Source: Propionibacteriaceae bacterium
GTDB lineage: Bacteria; Actinomycetota; Actinomycetes; Propionibacteriales; Propionibacteriaceae
Direction of reading: 5' to 3'
Assembly (NCBI GenBank): GCA_016717345.1
Contig: JADKFR010000008.1
Coordinates: 83,926-147,925, forward strand
Length of the DNA stretch: 64,000 nt
Part shown: piece by piece, positions 1 through 9,358 of the stretch
How positions within the stretch are numbered: position 1 is the first letter of the stretch
How the letters are laid out: the number at the start of each line of letters is the position of its first letter
The notes under the pieces: generated by a model
The model's database searches: none
Told to the model about the DNA's origin: nothing
What the model saw: only the letters and a program-made list of their open reading frames with translations
Translations under genes and position numbers: made by a program

Positions 1-1805
<1,805 letters not shown>

Positions 1806-1827
1806 TCCTGGGACGCCAGGAGGCGGC

Positions 1828-2598
1828 TCAGTCCAGGCCGGCTAGGAACGCCTGAGTGGCCCGGACGATCTCTCCCTCCGCCGCGGCGCGGCTGACCGTC
1901 GGCGTGCCGTCGCCGGCCTGCGGGCCGTAGCGTCCGAAGAACGAGTGCACCGAGCCGGCGATCACGACCCTCGGCGTGCCCGGGGGCAGCAGAGCCAGCC
2001 CGGCTTCGACCTTCGCCGCATCGGCGACCTCGTCGTGCTCGCCCTGCAGGCAGCCGGCCTGCAGCGGCACGGCCGCCAGGTTGGCCCCCTCGGGCGGGTA
2101 GGCACCCAGCAACAGCAGGCCGGCGACCGGGTGGCGCCCGGCTCGGGCTTCGTCGGCGATGTACTGCGCCGCCATCGCGCCGCCCAGCGAATGTCCCGCC
2201 AGGGCCACCTCTTTACCTGCCCCGTGGCGCGCGATCAGCGCGCTTGCCCGTCCGCTCTGGGTGACCGCAAGATCGAATGGGAACTCCGGGATGAGGCTCA
2301 GGTAGCCCGCGGCCGCCAGCCGGCGGGCGAGCCATTCGTAGGCCTGCGGCCGGACGAGTCCGCCCGGGTAGATGATCACCAGGACGCGTTTCTCGGGCGT
2401 GCCGGGCGCCGGGTGGGCGACCAGGGTGCGGCCGCCCGCGTCCTCGACCGTGACACTGACCGCGGCTGAGGCCTGGTCACTCACCGCGTCCTGTCCGATC
2501 ACCAGCGGGGGACGGACGAGCACCGGCCAGGCCAGTCCGAGCCCGAAGGCCACCGCCACGGCGGCCGTCAGCGCGACCCAGCGCCAGACCCGCCTCAT
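1828..2598 (-). CDS. Membrane-anchored alpha/beta hydrolase (dienelactone hydrolase-like)
   Basis: 256 residues. The first about 30 residues form a single N-terminal membrane anchor or uncleaved signal (WVALTAAVAVAFGLGLAW), so the hydrolase domain should lie outside the cytoplasm. The nucleophile elbow GHSLGG near residue 135 and a C-terminal histidine in SVHSFFGRYG complete a plausible Ser-His catalytic set. The substrate cannot be told from sequence. The ATG overlaps the ygfZ stop as ATGA, so the gene is translationally coupled as the last member of the membrane peptide-nitrobindin-ygfZ-hydrolase cluster. It converges with typA, 22 bp away. Confidence 0.8.
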   Translation of the reverse strand: MRRVWRWVALTAAVAVAFGLGLAWPVLVRPPLVIGQDAVSDQASAAVSVTVEDAGGRTLVAHPAPGTPEKRVLVIIYPGGLVRPQAYEWLARRLAAAGYLSLIPEFPFDLAVTQSGRASALIARHGAGKEVALAGHSLGGAMAAQYIADEARAGRHPVAGLLLLGAYPPEGANLAAVPLQAGCLQGEHDEVADAAKVEAGLALLPPGTPRVVIAGSVHSFFGRYGPQAGDGTPTVSRAAAEGEIVRATQAFLAGLD

Positions 2599-3530
2599 CG
2601 GCGCAGGAGGCCGGGGTCGGGACGCCAGTGCCGGCCGACCTCCGGATCGACGAGGACCTCCTGGGCGGCGGCGATCCCGTCCACCACCAGGGGCTGCTGG
2701 ACCGCAACAGTGCGTTTGACGAGCGCCAGGCCGATCGGGCCCAGTTCGTAGTGCCGTTCCGAAGTGCCCATCCGGCCCACGACGCGACCCTCCGCGAGCA
2801 GGTCGGCGCCGACGGCTGGCAGCCGCTCCGCGCTGCCGTCCAGATGCAGCAACGTCAACCGGCGCGGTGGACGGCCCAGGTTGTACACCCGTGCGACCGT
2901 CTCCTGCCCCGGATAACAGCCCTTCGCCAGGTGGACGGCGGGGCCCAGCCGGGTGCCGTCGGGGTTCGCCAGCTCGTTCGGGATGGTCTTGTCGTCGGTG
3001 TCGAGGAAGATGCGAGGCACCCCCGACGCGATCCGCAGCGCCTCCATCGCCCAGGTCCCGGCCCGCCGCTCCCCCAGGGCCTGGTCCACCTCGTCCCGGT
3101 CGACGACGATCGGCCCGGAGGCGCCCGCGGGCAGCACCAAGGCCCTGTCGTCACGGTGATCCGCCACCTCGACCCGGGCGGCGAAGACCATCCGGCGCAG
3201 CCAGGCCAGCAGGGCGTCGAGGTGTCCCGGTTCGCTGTGCCCCCAGAAGGTCTCGCCGTCGTCGACGCCGCCGAAGACGTGGGTGAGGTGGCCCTGGGCA
3301 TTCAGGATGTAACTCGAGGTGGGATGCCCAGGAGCGAGGGACGCGAAGTCCTGGGAGGCGATGGCGTGCAGCCAGGTCAGCCTGTCCGGCCCGCTCACGG
3401 CGAACAGCGGACGGTGCGACAGGTCGACCGACGCCTCGCCGGCCAGCAGCGCCCGCTGCTCACGCAACGGATCGCCGTAGTGCCACACGGCCCCCGCATC
3501 GGGACCGTCAAGGTGACGGACGGCGGTCAC
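2595..3530 (-). CDS. ygfZ: Folate-binding YgfZ/GcvT-like iron-sulfur repair protein
   Basis: 311 residues. YgfZ-family proteins use tetrahydrofolate to help assemble or repair certain Fe-S enzymes. The family signature K-G-C-Y-x-G-Q-E is present as KGCYPGQETVARVYNLG near residue 213, and the N-terminal half shows the GcvT-like segment LFAVSGPDRLTWLHAI. The GTG start is set by the GTGA overlap with the end of the upstream nitrobindin-like gene. A longer reading of this frame runs antisense-free into that gene in a wrong frame and loses all homology. The stop overlaps the start of the following hydrolase. Confidence 0.9.
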   Translation of the reverse strand: MTAVRHLDGPDAGAVWHYGDPLREQRALLAGEASVDLSHRPLFAVSGPDRLTWLHAIASQDFASLAPGHPTSSYILNAQGHLTHVFGGVDDGETFWGHSEPGHLDALLAWLRRMVFAARVEVADHRDDRALVLPAGASGPIVVDRDEVDQALGERRAGTWAMEALRIASGVPRIFLDTDDKTIPNELANPDGTRLGPAVHLAKGCYPGQETVARVYNLGRPPRRLTLLHLDGSAERLPAVGADLLAEGRVVGRMGTSERHYELGPIGLALVKRTVAVQQPLVVDGIAAAQEVLVDPEVGRHWRPDPGLLRR

Positions 3531-4024
3531 CGTCGCTCCAAGGTGGCCCACAGGTAGGGCCGCAGCGTGTGCTGCGTGGTCGCCCGGTCGAACGAGAACA
3601 TCAACTTGCCCTCCACCAGGCCGTACAACCGCCGTCCGGCGGTGTACTCGACCGTCGCATCCTTGGTCCGGGCCACCGCGTCGGTGACCAGGTCGAGCCG
3701 GGCCGGGGTGATCCTGCCGAACCAGATCTCGGCGAAACCCTCGGGGCTGGCCATCATCACGTCCACCGACGCGTCCGGCAGCGGCCGCCAGAAACCGGTC
3801 TCCATGAACATGGCCCGGACGGGACGGCCCAGGCCGTCGACCTCGAAACCCTGGCACAGGTAGTGCAGGTAGTCGCCGCCGTTGTCGGCGAAGTCGAGCT
3901 GGATCGCGAACGACGTCTTCCGCTGTCCCGGCCACTCCTGGAAGCCGGTCCCTTCCCACCGTCCGCGCAGCCAGGCCAGCCCGGCCAGGGCCGGATTCAG
4001 GTCACTGGGGATCTCGAACGCCAT
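3527..4024 (-). CDS. FABP-family / nitrobindin-like heme-binding beta-barrel protein
   Basis: 165 residues. Nitrobindin-type (THAP4/DUF1794) ten-stranded barrels bind heme b and can scavenge or isomerise reactive nitrogen species. The family motif G-x-W-x-G-x-G is present as LRGRWEGTG near residue 23, and conserved HTLRPYLWATLER closes the barrel with a histidine in the expected distal C-terminal strand. The ATG at 4024 is preferred over one 18 bp upstream because GAAGGAG lies 5 bases before it. The gene follows a tiny membrane-peptide gene by one base and overlaps ygfZ (GTGA). A nitrosative-stress role is family inference. Confidence 0.85.
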   Translation of the reverse strand: MAFEIPSDLNPALAGLAWLRGRWEGTGFQEWPGQRKTSFAIQLDFADNGGDYLHYLCQGFEVDGLGRPVRAMFMETGFWRPLPDASVDVMMASPEGFAEIWFGRITPARLDLVTDAVARTKDATVEYTAGRRLYGLVEGKLMFSFDRATTQHTLRPYLWATLERR

Positions 4025-4025
4025 G

Positions 4026-4139
4026 TCACTCCTTCGAACCACGGAACAGCCGGACGAGGCCGTAGCCGGCCGCCGCCAGCACCACCAGACAGGCCACCAC
4101 GATCAGCACGACGGTCACCGACCACCCTCGATACTCCAC
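4026..4139 (-). CDS. Small single-pass membrane peptide, 37 residues
   Basis: A short frame starting GTG encodes a peptide with a polar N-terminus (MEYRGWS), one hydrophobic helix of about 22 residues (VTVVLIVVACLVVLAAAGYG) and a basic tail ending RLFRGSKE, as expected for a positive-inside membrane anchor. Its TGA stop ends one base before the ATG of the nitrobindin-like gene, and that gene's ribosome-binding site lies inside the peptide's last codons, so the two look translationally coupled. No good Shine-Dalgarno precedes the GTG. Function unknown; it may be a real small protein or a translated leader. Confidence 0.55.
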   Translation of the reverse strand: MEYRGWSVTVVLIVVACLVVLAAAGYGLVRLFRGSKE

Positions 4140-4195
4140 GGGCTGCAGCCTACCGGGAGCCCCAGCCTCTCCCCGGGCGGCGCTACGCTCTGCGG

Positions 4196-4621
4196 GTGCG
4201 AGCGGTCGTCCAGCGGGTCAGCAGCGCCGCGGTCAGCGTCGAGGGCGCCGTGGTCGGCCAGATCGACGGGCCCGGCCTGGTCGTCCTGCTGGGGGTCACC
4301 CATGGCGACACCGACGCCGACGCGGCCACGCTGGCCGCCAAGATCTTCGGCTTGCGCATCCTGGAGGGGGAACTGAGTTGCTCCGACACCGGGGCTCCCC
4401 TGCTGGTGATCAGCCAGTTCACGTTGTACGCCGACACCCGCAAGGGACGGCGTCCCTCCTGGAGCGCGGCGGCCCCCCGCCAGCACAGCGAACCCCTGGT
4501 CGAGCGATTCGTGGCGGCGCTGCGGGCTCAGGGCGCCACCGTGGAAAGCGGCCGGTTCGGAGCCATGATGCAGGTGCGGCTGACCAACGACGGCCCGATG
4601 ACGATCCTCGTGGAATCGTGA
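4196..4621 (+). CDS. dtd: D-aminoacyl-tRNA deacylase
   Basis: 141 residues, the usual length. DTD hydrolyses D-amino acids (and glycine) mischarged on tRNA, recycling the tRNA. Both diagnostic motifs are visible: SQFTLYADTRKGRRPSW near residue 75 and the C-terminal GPMT in NDGPMTILVES. The N-terminus MRAVVQRVSSAAVSV is canonical and fixes the GTG start at 4196. There is no Shine-Dalgarno. Instead a -10-like TACGCT (4184-4189) ends six bases before the start codon, suggesting a leaderless transcript. It is divergent from the membrane-peptide cluster. Confidence 0.94.
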   Translation: MRAVVQRVSSAAVSVEGAVVGQIDGPGLVVLLGVTHGDTDADAATLAAKIFGLRILEGELSCSDTGAPLLVISQFTLYADTRKGRRPSWSAAAPRQHSEPLVERFVAALRAQGATVESGRFGAMMQVRLTNDGPMTILVES

Positions 4622-4703
4622 TCCGGGCCGCCACCTTCGGGAGGCCTGGAATGTCGCCGGGGGCCGGAGTTCACTATCCTGAACCCGACGCAGGGAGAGG
4701 TGC

Positions 4704-5378
4704 ATGGCGCAACTGCTGGTGGTGAGCAACACCCTGACGCAGGGTGCTGCGTCCCAGCAGACCCTGCCGGTGCTCACCCTGCTGCCCCACGACATTCAAT
4801 TCGTCCTGGCTGACACGCAGGCCCTCACCGACTCGGCGCGGGCCGACCTCGTGCTGCTGGACGGCCGCCTCGATCTGGCCGGGGCCCGGATGATGGCGCG
4901 ACTCTTCGCCTCCAGCGGCAGCACGGTTCCGATCCTGCTCGTCCTCGCGGAGAACGGGCTGACCGCCGTGTCAGCCGACTGGGGGCTCTCCGACATCGTC
5001 ATCGAAACGGCCGGGATCGCCGAGTTCGAGGCACGCATCCGGCTTCTGGTCACCTCTGCCGCCAACGACGGCCTGATTTCCTCCGGTGGCATCGTCATCG
5101 ATGACGGCGCCTACTCAGCGGTGAAGGACGGCGAGCCGCTCGACCTCACCTACACCGAGTTCGAGCTCCTGAAGTACCTGGTGCAGCACCCCGGGCGGGT
5201 GTTCAGCCGCGAGCACCTGTTGGCCGACGTCTGGGGCTACGACTACTACGGCGGCACCCGGACGGTCGACGTCCACATCCGACGACTGCGTGCCAAGCTC
5301 GGCCCGGAGCATGAGGCGCTGATCGGCACCGTCCGCAACGTCGGCTACCGATTCTCCCCCGAAGGCGTCCGCCGCTGA
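4704..5378 (+). CDS. glnR: GlnR, OmpR-type global nitrogen regulator
   Basis: 224 residues. GlnR is the actinobacterial orphan response regulator that controls glnA, amtB and other nitrogen genes. The N-terminal receiver-like domain starts with LLVVSNTL and carries the LLDGR segment. The C-terminal winged helix has LDLTYTEFELLKYLVQHPG, VWGYDYYGGTRTVDVHIRRLR and GTVRNVGYRF, nearly identical to known GlnR proteins. A GGGAGAGG ribosome site precedes the ATG. No partner histidine kinase is nearby, consistent with GlnR acting without classical phosphorylation. The order glnR-mshD matches mycobacteria (Rv0818-Rv0819). Confidence 0.92.
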   Translation: MAQLLVVSNTLTQGAASQQTLPVLTLLPHDIQFVLADTQALTDSARADLVLLDGRLDLAGARMMARLFASSGSTVPILLVLAENGLTAVSADWGLSDIVIETAGIAEFEARIRLLVTSAANDGLISSGGIVIDDGAYSAVKDGEPLDLTYTEFELLKYLVQHPGRVFSREHLLADVWGYDYYGGTRTVDVHIRRLRAKLGPEHEALIGTVRNVGYRFSPEGVRR

Positions 5379-5421
5379 GCGGCGGCAACCACCACGCAGG
5401 TCCAGCGGTTAGCCTGACGAC

Positions 5422-6279
5422 GTGTGGCTCGACAAGCTGACCAGTTCCCAGGCGAGGGCCGTGGACGCCCTCGCCCAGCGGTGCGCCGCGGCTGATGAGG
5501 TCGACCCGCTCAACGAGGAGGCCCGCTTCGCGCGCTCGGCCGGTGGTGCCCGGCACCGACTGATCGAGCGCGGCGACACGCTGGCCGCCTACCTGACCTG
5601 GAGCGAGGCCCACGGCACCGCCCAACTCGCGGTCGACCCCGCGAGACGCCGTGCCGGTCTCGGCTCGGCCCTGCTCGCCGACCTGCGCCAGGCCACCAGG
5701 CCGCGACTGTGGGCCTTCGGCGACCTGCCGCCGGCGCGCGGTTTCGCCGACCACCATGGGCTCTCCCCGGAGCGGACCCTGCTGATCATGGAACGCCGGC
5801 TGGACGACCTGCCGCCGGGAGGGCCACCCCCCGCCGGCTTCACCCTGCGCGGCTTCGGGGACGCCGATGCCCCAGCACTCCTGGCCGTCAACGCAGCGGC
5901 CTTCGCCCATCACCCCGAGCAGGGGGCACTCGACGCCGACGGGCTCGCTGCCCGGATGGCGGAGGACTGGTTCGACCCCGATGGCCTGATCCTGGCTGTG
6001 GACGCTGACGGCCTCGCCGGCTTCCATTGGACGAAGCGGCATGACGCCGACCTCGGCGAGGTGTACGTGATCGGGGTCCACCCCCGCGCCCAGGGTCACG
6101 GGCTGGGGCGTGTCCTGCTCAACGCCGGCCTGGCTCGACTGCGGGGCGCCGGGCTGCGGCGAGTGCTGCTGTACGTCGACAGCGCGGAGGCCGTCGCTGT
6201 AGAACTGTATGCAACCACCGGGTTCCACATCGCCCATCGGGATGTCCTGTACGCACCAAGAACCGAGGAGCTGCGATGA
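5422..6279 (+). CDS. mshD: Mycothiol synthase (GNAT acetyltransferase)
   Basis: 285 residues, two tandem GNAT folds as in MshD. It acetylates Cys-GlcN-Ins with acetyl-CoA in the last step of mycothiol synthesis. The N-terminal fold has the acetyl-CoA loop segment RRRAGLGSALL. The C-terminal fold has NAAAFAHHPEQG, then LGEVYVIGVHPRAQGHGLGR with the acetyl-CoA-binding RxxGxG/A type loop, and LYVD. The GTG start lies six bases after TAGCCT, a possible leaderless promoter. The gene overlaps ppk by ATGA. The thiol-pair partner mtr is at about 17 kb in the same window. Confidence 0.9.
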   Translation: MWLDKLTSSQARAVDALAQRCAAADEVDPLNEEARFARSAGGARHRLIERGDTLAAYLTWSEAHGTAQLAVDPARRRAGLGSALLADLRQATRPRLWAFGDLPPARGFADHHGLSPERTLLIMERRLDDLPPGGPPPAGFTLRGFGDADAPALLAVNAAAFAHHPEQGALDADGLAARMAEDWFDPDGLILAVDADGLAGFHWTKRHDADLGEVYVIGVHPRAQGHGLGRVLLNAGLARLRGAGLRRVLLYVDSAEAVAVELYATTGFHIAHRDVLYAPRTEELR

Positions 6280-8450
6280 CCTTCGTCGAGGACGAAGTGA
6301 CAGTCCAGGACGTACGAGCAGACGAGCCGACGGTGAGCGTCGACGTGACCGACCCGACCGCTGAAGCTCCCCTCGAGCTGCCCGCGGACCGGTTCCAGGA
6401 CCGCGAACTGTCCTGGCTCGCGTTCAACACCCGGGTCCTCGACCTGGCCCGGGACGCGCGCCGGGTCCCGCTGCTGGAACGCGCCAAATTCCTGGCCATC
6501 TTCGCCTCCAACCTCGATGAGTTCTTCATGGTGCGGGTGGCGGGCCTCAAGCGACGCATCGCCGCCGGTGTCGCGGTGCCGAGCGCTTCCGGCATGATGC
6601 CCCGGGACCTGCACGACGCGATCCTGGAACGCACCCGCGACCTCGTCCTGTGGCAGTCGGCCGTCTTCGCCGACGACATCCGCCCGGCCCTGGCCGAACA
6701 CGACATCGAGATCCTGCGGTGGGACGAGTTGACGGCCCCCGAGCGGGACCGGATGACGATCCTGTTCCAGTCGCGGATCTTCCCCGTCCTCACCCCCCTG
6801 GCGGTCGACCCGTCCCATCCGTTCCCCTACATCTCGGGGCTGAGCGTCAATCTCGCCGTGCTGCTGAAGAACCCGGTGACCGGGTCGCGGCAGTTCGCCC
6901 GGGTCAAAGTCCCCACCATCCTGAGCCGATTCATCCCCTTGGGCGGAGGACGCTTCGTGCCCTTGGAGGACGTCATCGCCCGCCACCTCGACAAGGTGTT
7001 CACCGGGATGCAGATCATCGGCTACAGCACCTTCCGGGTCACCCGGAACGAGGATGTCGAGGTCGAGGAGGACGACGCCGAGAACCTGCTGTTCGCCCTC
7101 GAGAAGGAACTCCTGCGCAGCAAGGTGGGTCGGCCGCCCGTCCGCCTCGAGGTGGAGGACGACATCGACGACAAGATGCTGGAGCTGCTGATCGGCGAGC
7201 TCGACATCAACGAGAAGGAGGTCTTCAAGCTTCCCAGCCCGCTGGACCTGACCGGCCTGTTCTCGTTGGCGGATCTGGATCGCGAGGCGCTGAAGTACCC
7301 GTCCTTCCTGCCCAAGACGCATCCCGAACTGGCCAGCGTCGAGACCGCCCAACCGGCGGACATGTTCGCGGCCCTCAAGCACCGCGACGTTCTGCTCCAG
7401 CACCCCTACGACTCGTTCGCCACCAGTGTCCAGCGCTTCATCGAGCAGGCGGCCGCCGATCCGTCCGTGCTGGCCATCAAGCAGACCCTGTACCGGACCT
7501 CGGGCGACTCCCCCATCATCGACGCCCTCATCGAGGCTTCGCAGGCCGGCAAGCAGGTCCTGGCGCTGGTCGAGATCAAGGCGCGCTTCGACGAGCAGGC
7601 CAACATCCAGTGGGCGCGGAAACTCGAAAAGGCCGGCTGCCACGTGGTCTACGGCATGCTCGGCCTGAAGACGCACTGCAAGCTCTCGCTGGTCGTCCGG
7701 GAGGAGCCGAAAGGGCTCCGCCGCTACTGCCACATCGGCACCGGCAACTACAACCCCAAGACCGCGCGAATGTACGAGGACATGGGACTGCTCACCTCGA
7801 ACTCGGTGATCACCGAGGACGTCGCCAAGCTGTTCAACCACCTCTCGGGCATGTCGCAGGAGACGACCTACAAGCGCCTGTTGGTGGCCCCGCACGGCGT
7901 GCGCCGCGGGCTGCTCGACAACATCGAGCGCGAGATCACCAACCACCGGGCCGGACTGCCCTCCGGCGTCCGCATCAAGGTGAACTCGATCGTGGACGAG
8001 ACCGTCATCGACGCGCTCTACCGCGCCTCGCAGGCCGGGGTCCCGGTGGACCTGTGGGTCCGTGGGATCTGCGCCGTCCGGCCAGGGGTCCCCGGGCTCA
8101 GCGAGAACCTGCGGGTGCGCAGCATTCTGGGACGCTTTCTGGAGCACAGCCGGCTGTACTGGTTCGCCAATGCCGGCCGACCCCTGGTCGGCATCGGATC
8201 CTCCGACCTGATGCATCGCAATCTCGACCGTCGGGTGGAGGTGTTGGTCGGTCTCACCAACCCCCGGCACATCGCACAGATCGAACGGCTGTTCCAGCTT
8301 GCCTTCGATGCCGGCACCGCGTCCTGGTGGCTCGAAGGCGATACCTGGACCCAGCGCACCACCGATGACCACGGGAACCCCCTGCTCGACATCCAGGAGT
8401 ACCTGATCGCCGCCGTCAGCCAGAGGCGGACGGCCGAGGCGTCCAGGTAG
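6276..8450 (+). CDS. ppk: Polyphosphate kinase 1
   Basis: 724 residues, standard PPK1 length. It makes long-chain polyphosphate from ATP by reversible phosphoryl transfer through an autophosphorylated histidine. Domains in order are an N-terminal helical domain (RFQDRELSWLAFNTRVLDLA), the head domain, and two phospholipase D-like catalytic domains. The first catalytic domain carries IKQTLYRTSGDSPI and YCHIGTGNYNPKTARMYEDM, which holds the phosphorylated histidine. The second carries VWVRGICAVRPGVPG-type residues. It overlaps mshD by ATGA and is followed five bases later by the Nudix gene, the classic ppk-mutT1 arrangement near pst. Confidence 0.97.
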   Translation: MTFVEDEVTVQDVRADEPTVSVDVTDPTAEAPLELPADRFQDRELSWLAFNTRVLDLARDARRVPLLERAKFLAIFASNLDEFFMVRVAGLKRRIAAGVAVPSASGMMPRDLHDAILERTRDLVLWQSAVFADDIRPALAEHDIEILRWDELTAPERDRMTILFQSRIFPVLTPLAVDPSHPFPYISGLSVNLAVLLKNPVTGSRQFARVKVPTILSRFIPLGGGRFVPLEDVIARHLDKVFTGMQIIGYSTFRVTRNEDVEVEEDDAENLLFALEKELLRSKVGRPPVRLEVEDDIDDKMLELLIGELDINEKEVFKLPSPLDLTGLFSLADLDREALKYPSFLPKTHPELASVETAQPADMFAALKHRDVLLQHPYDSFATSVQRFIEQAAADPSVLAIKQTLYRTSGDSPIIDALIEASQAGKQVLALVEIKARFDEQANIQWARKLEKAGCHVVYGMLGLKTHCKLSLVVREEPKGLRRYCHIGTGNYNPKTARMYEDMGLLTSNSVITEDVAKLFNHLSGMSQETTYKRLLVAPHGVRRGLLDNIEREITNHRAGLPSGVRIKVNSIVDETVIDALYRASQAGVPVDLWVRGICAVRPGVPGLSENLRVRSILGRFLEHSRLYWFANAGRPLVGIGSSDLMHRNLDRRVEVLVGLTNPRHIAQIERLFQLAFDAGTASWWLEGDTWTQRTTDDHGNPLLDIQEYLIAAVSQRRTAEASR

Positions 8451-8455
8451 GGCCG

Positions 8456-8890
8456 ATGGCTACCTCGCAAGGGCCCGTGAAGCAGATCACGGCGGCCGGG
8501 ACGGTCGTGGTGCGTCCGGGCACGACGACCGCGGAGCCGGAGATCCTGTTGGTCCACCGCCCCAGCTACAACGACTGGAGCCTGCCCAAGGGCAAGATCG
8601 CCGCCGACGAGTACCTGCCGGGCTGCGCGGTGCGCGAGACCCTCGAGGAGACCGCGACGGTGGTTCGTCTGGGCGCGCCGCTGGATCGCATCCGCTACCC
8701 CGTCGGGGGCGGGATCAAGACGGTGTCCTACTGGCGGGCGGTGGTCGTCAGCAACGGGCGTCACCGGGCGAACTCCGAGATCGACGGCATCCTGTGGCTG
8801 CCGGTGCCGGCTGCGATCGAGAAGGTCAGCTACCCCGACGAGGTCCCGCTGATCCAGCAGGCCGTCGAGCTTCCCGAGACCAACCCCCTT
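8456..8890 (+). CDS. MutT1-like protein, Nudix half (frame broken at 8884-8891)
   Basis: N-terminal Nudix domain of a MutT1-type protein. In mycobacteria such enzymes join a Nudix domain to a histidine-phosphatase domain and clean up 8-oxo-dGTP or diadenosine polyphosphates. The Nudix box is complete except that its last glycine is alanine: GKIAADEYLPG...RETLEETAT, about residues 44-66. Homology stops at PETNP, where the sequence enters a run of five Cs, and the phosphatase domain continues in the +1 frame. Without a frameshift this frame runs on without a stop to 10075 as unrelated sequence, so the listed end is the point where homology ends. Confidence 0.8.
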
Positions 8891-8891
8891 T
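8884..8891 (+). other. Apparent +1 frameshift site in a C5-T3 run
   Basis: The sequence reads aac ccc ctt tgt in the Nudix frame, but the downstream domain needs ccc ttt gtg atc gtg. Deleting one C from the run of five joins the two halves seamlessly as PETNPFVIVRHGKA, with no missing or extra residue. This is most simply a homopolymer indel, either a sequencing/assembly error or a true mutation. A programmed +1 slip on CCC-C is possible but has no other support. Confidence 0.7.
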
Positions 8892-9356
8892 GTGATCGTG
8901 CGCCACGGCAAGGCCATGTTGCGATCGAACTGGACGGGCCGGGACCAGGCCCGTCCGCTGGACACCCGGGGACGCCGGCAGGCCGAACTGCTCGTCCCGC
9001 TGTTGGACGCCTACGGGGTGAGGCGGATCGTGTCGTCCAGTTCAACCCGCTGCGTCCAGACCCTGAAGCCGTTCGCGAAGGCGCAGCGCCACGAGGTGGA
9101 GACCTGGGCGACCCTGAGCGAGGAACAGGGTGTCGAGAATCCCAAGGCGGTCGAGACGCTGATGAAGCGCTTGCTGCAACAGACCGTCGCCTCGGCGGAG
9201 CCGGTCGTGGTGTGCGGCCACCGCCCCGTGCTGCCGATCATGCTGAAGGCGCTGGGCATCCCGCCCCGCTCCCTGCAGCCCGGCGCGGCGGTCCTGGCCC
9301 ACCTCGACTCCCGGGGCCGCACGGTCGCCGCCGAAGTGCACCGACCGCGGATCTGA
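8892..9356 (+). CDS. MutT1-like protein, histidine-phosphatase half
   Basis: 154 residues in the frame +1 to the Nudix half. The phosphohistidine motif RHGKA is followed by SNWTGRDQARPLDTRGRRQA and SSSSTRC, and the second catalytic histidine is in VVVCGHRPVLP, matching SixA-like 2H phosphatases. A GTG lies at 8892, but starting there would cut the first beta strand (FVIVRHG), and there is no ribosome-binding site. This is therefore more likely the C-terminal half of the Nudix fusion than a separate gene. It ends two bases before the convergent LacI-type gene. Confidence 0.8.
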   Translation: MIVRHGKAMLRSNWTGRDQARPLDTRGRRQAELLVPLLDAYGVRRIVSSSSTRCVQTLKPFAKAQRHEVETWATLSEEQGVENPKAVETLMKRLLQQTVASAEPVVVCGHRPVLPIMLKALGIPPRSLQPGAAVLAHLDSRGRTVAAEVHRPRI

Positions 9357-9358
9357 GG

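Noticed and set aside
3531..3959. N-terminal 143-residue extension of YgfZ
   Set aside because: It lies in a wrong frame over the nitrobindin-like gene and looks like Arg/Gly-rich shadow sequence. The GTGA overlap gives the natural start.
6096..8372. 758-codon open frame antisense to ppk
   Set aside because: High GC makes the antisense frame open. Its translation is low-complexity, rich in Gln/Val/Glu/Arg without domains, while the sense strand encodes a complete PPK1.
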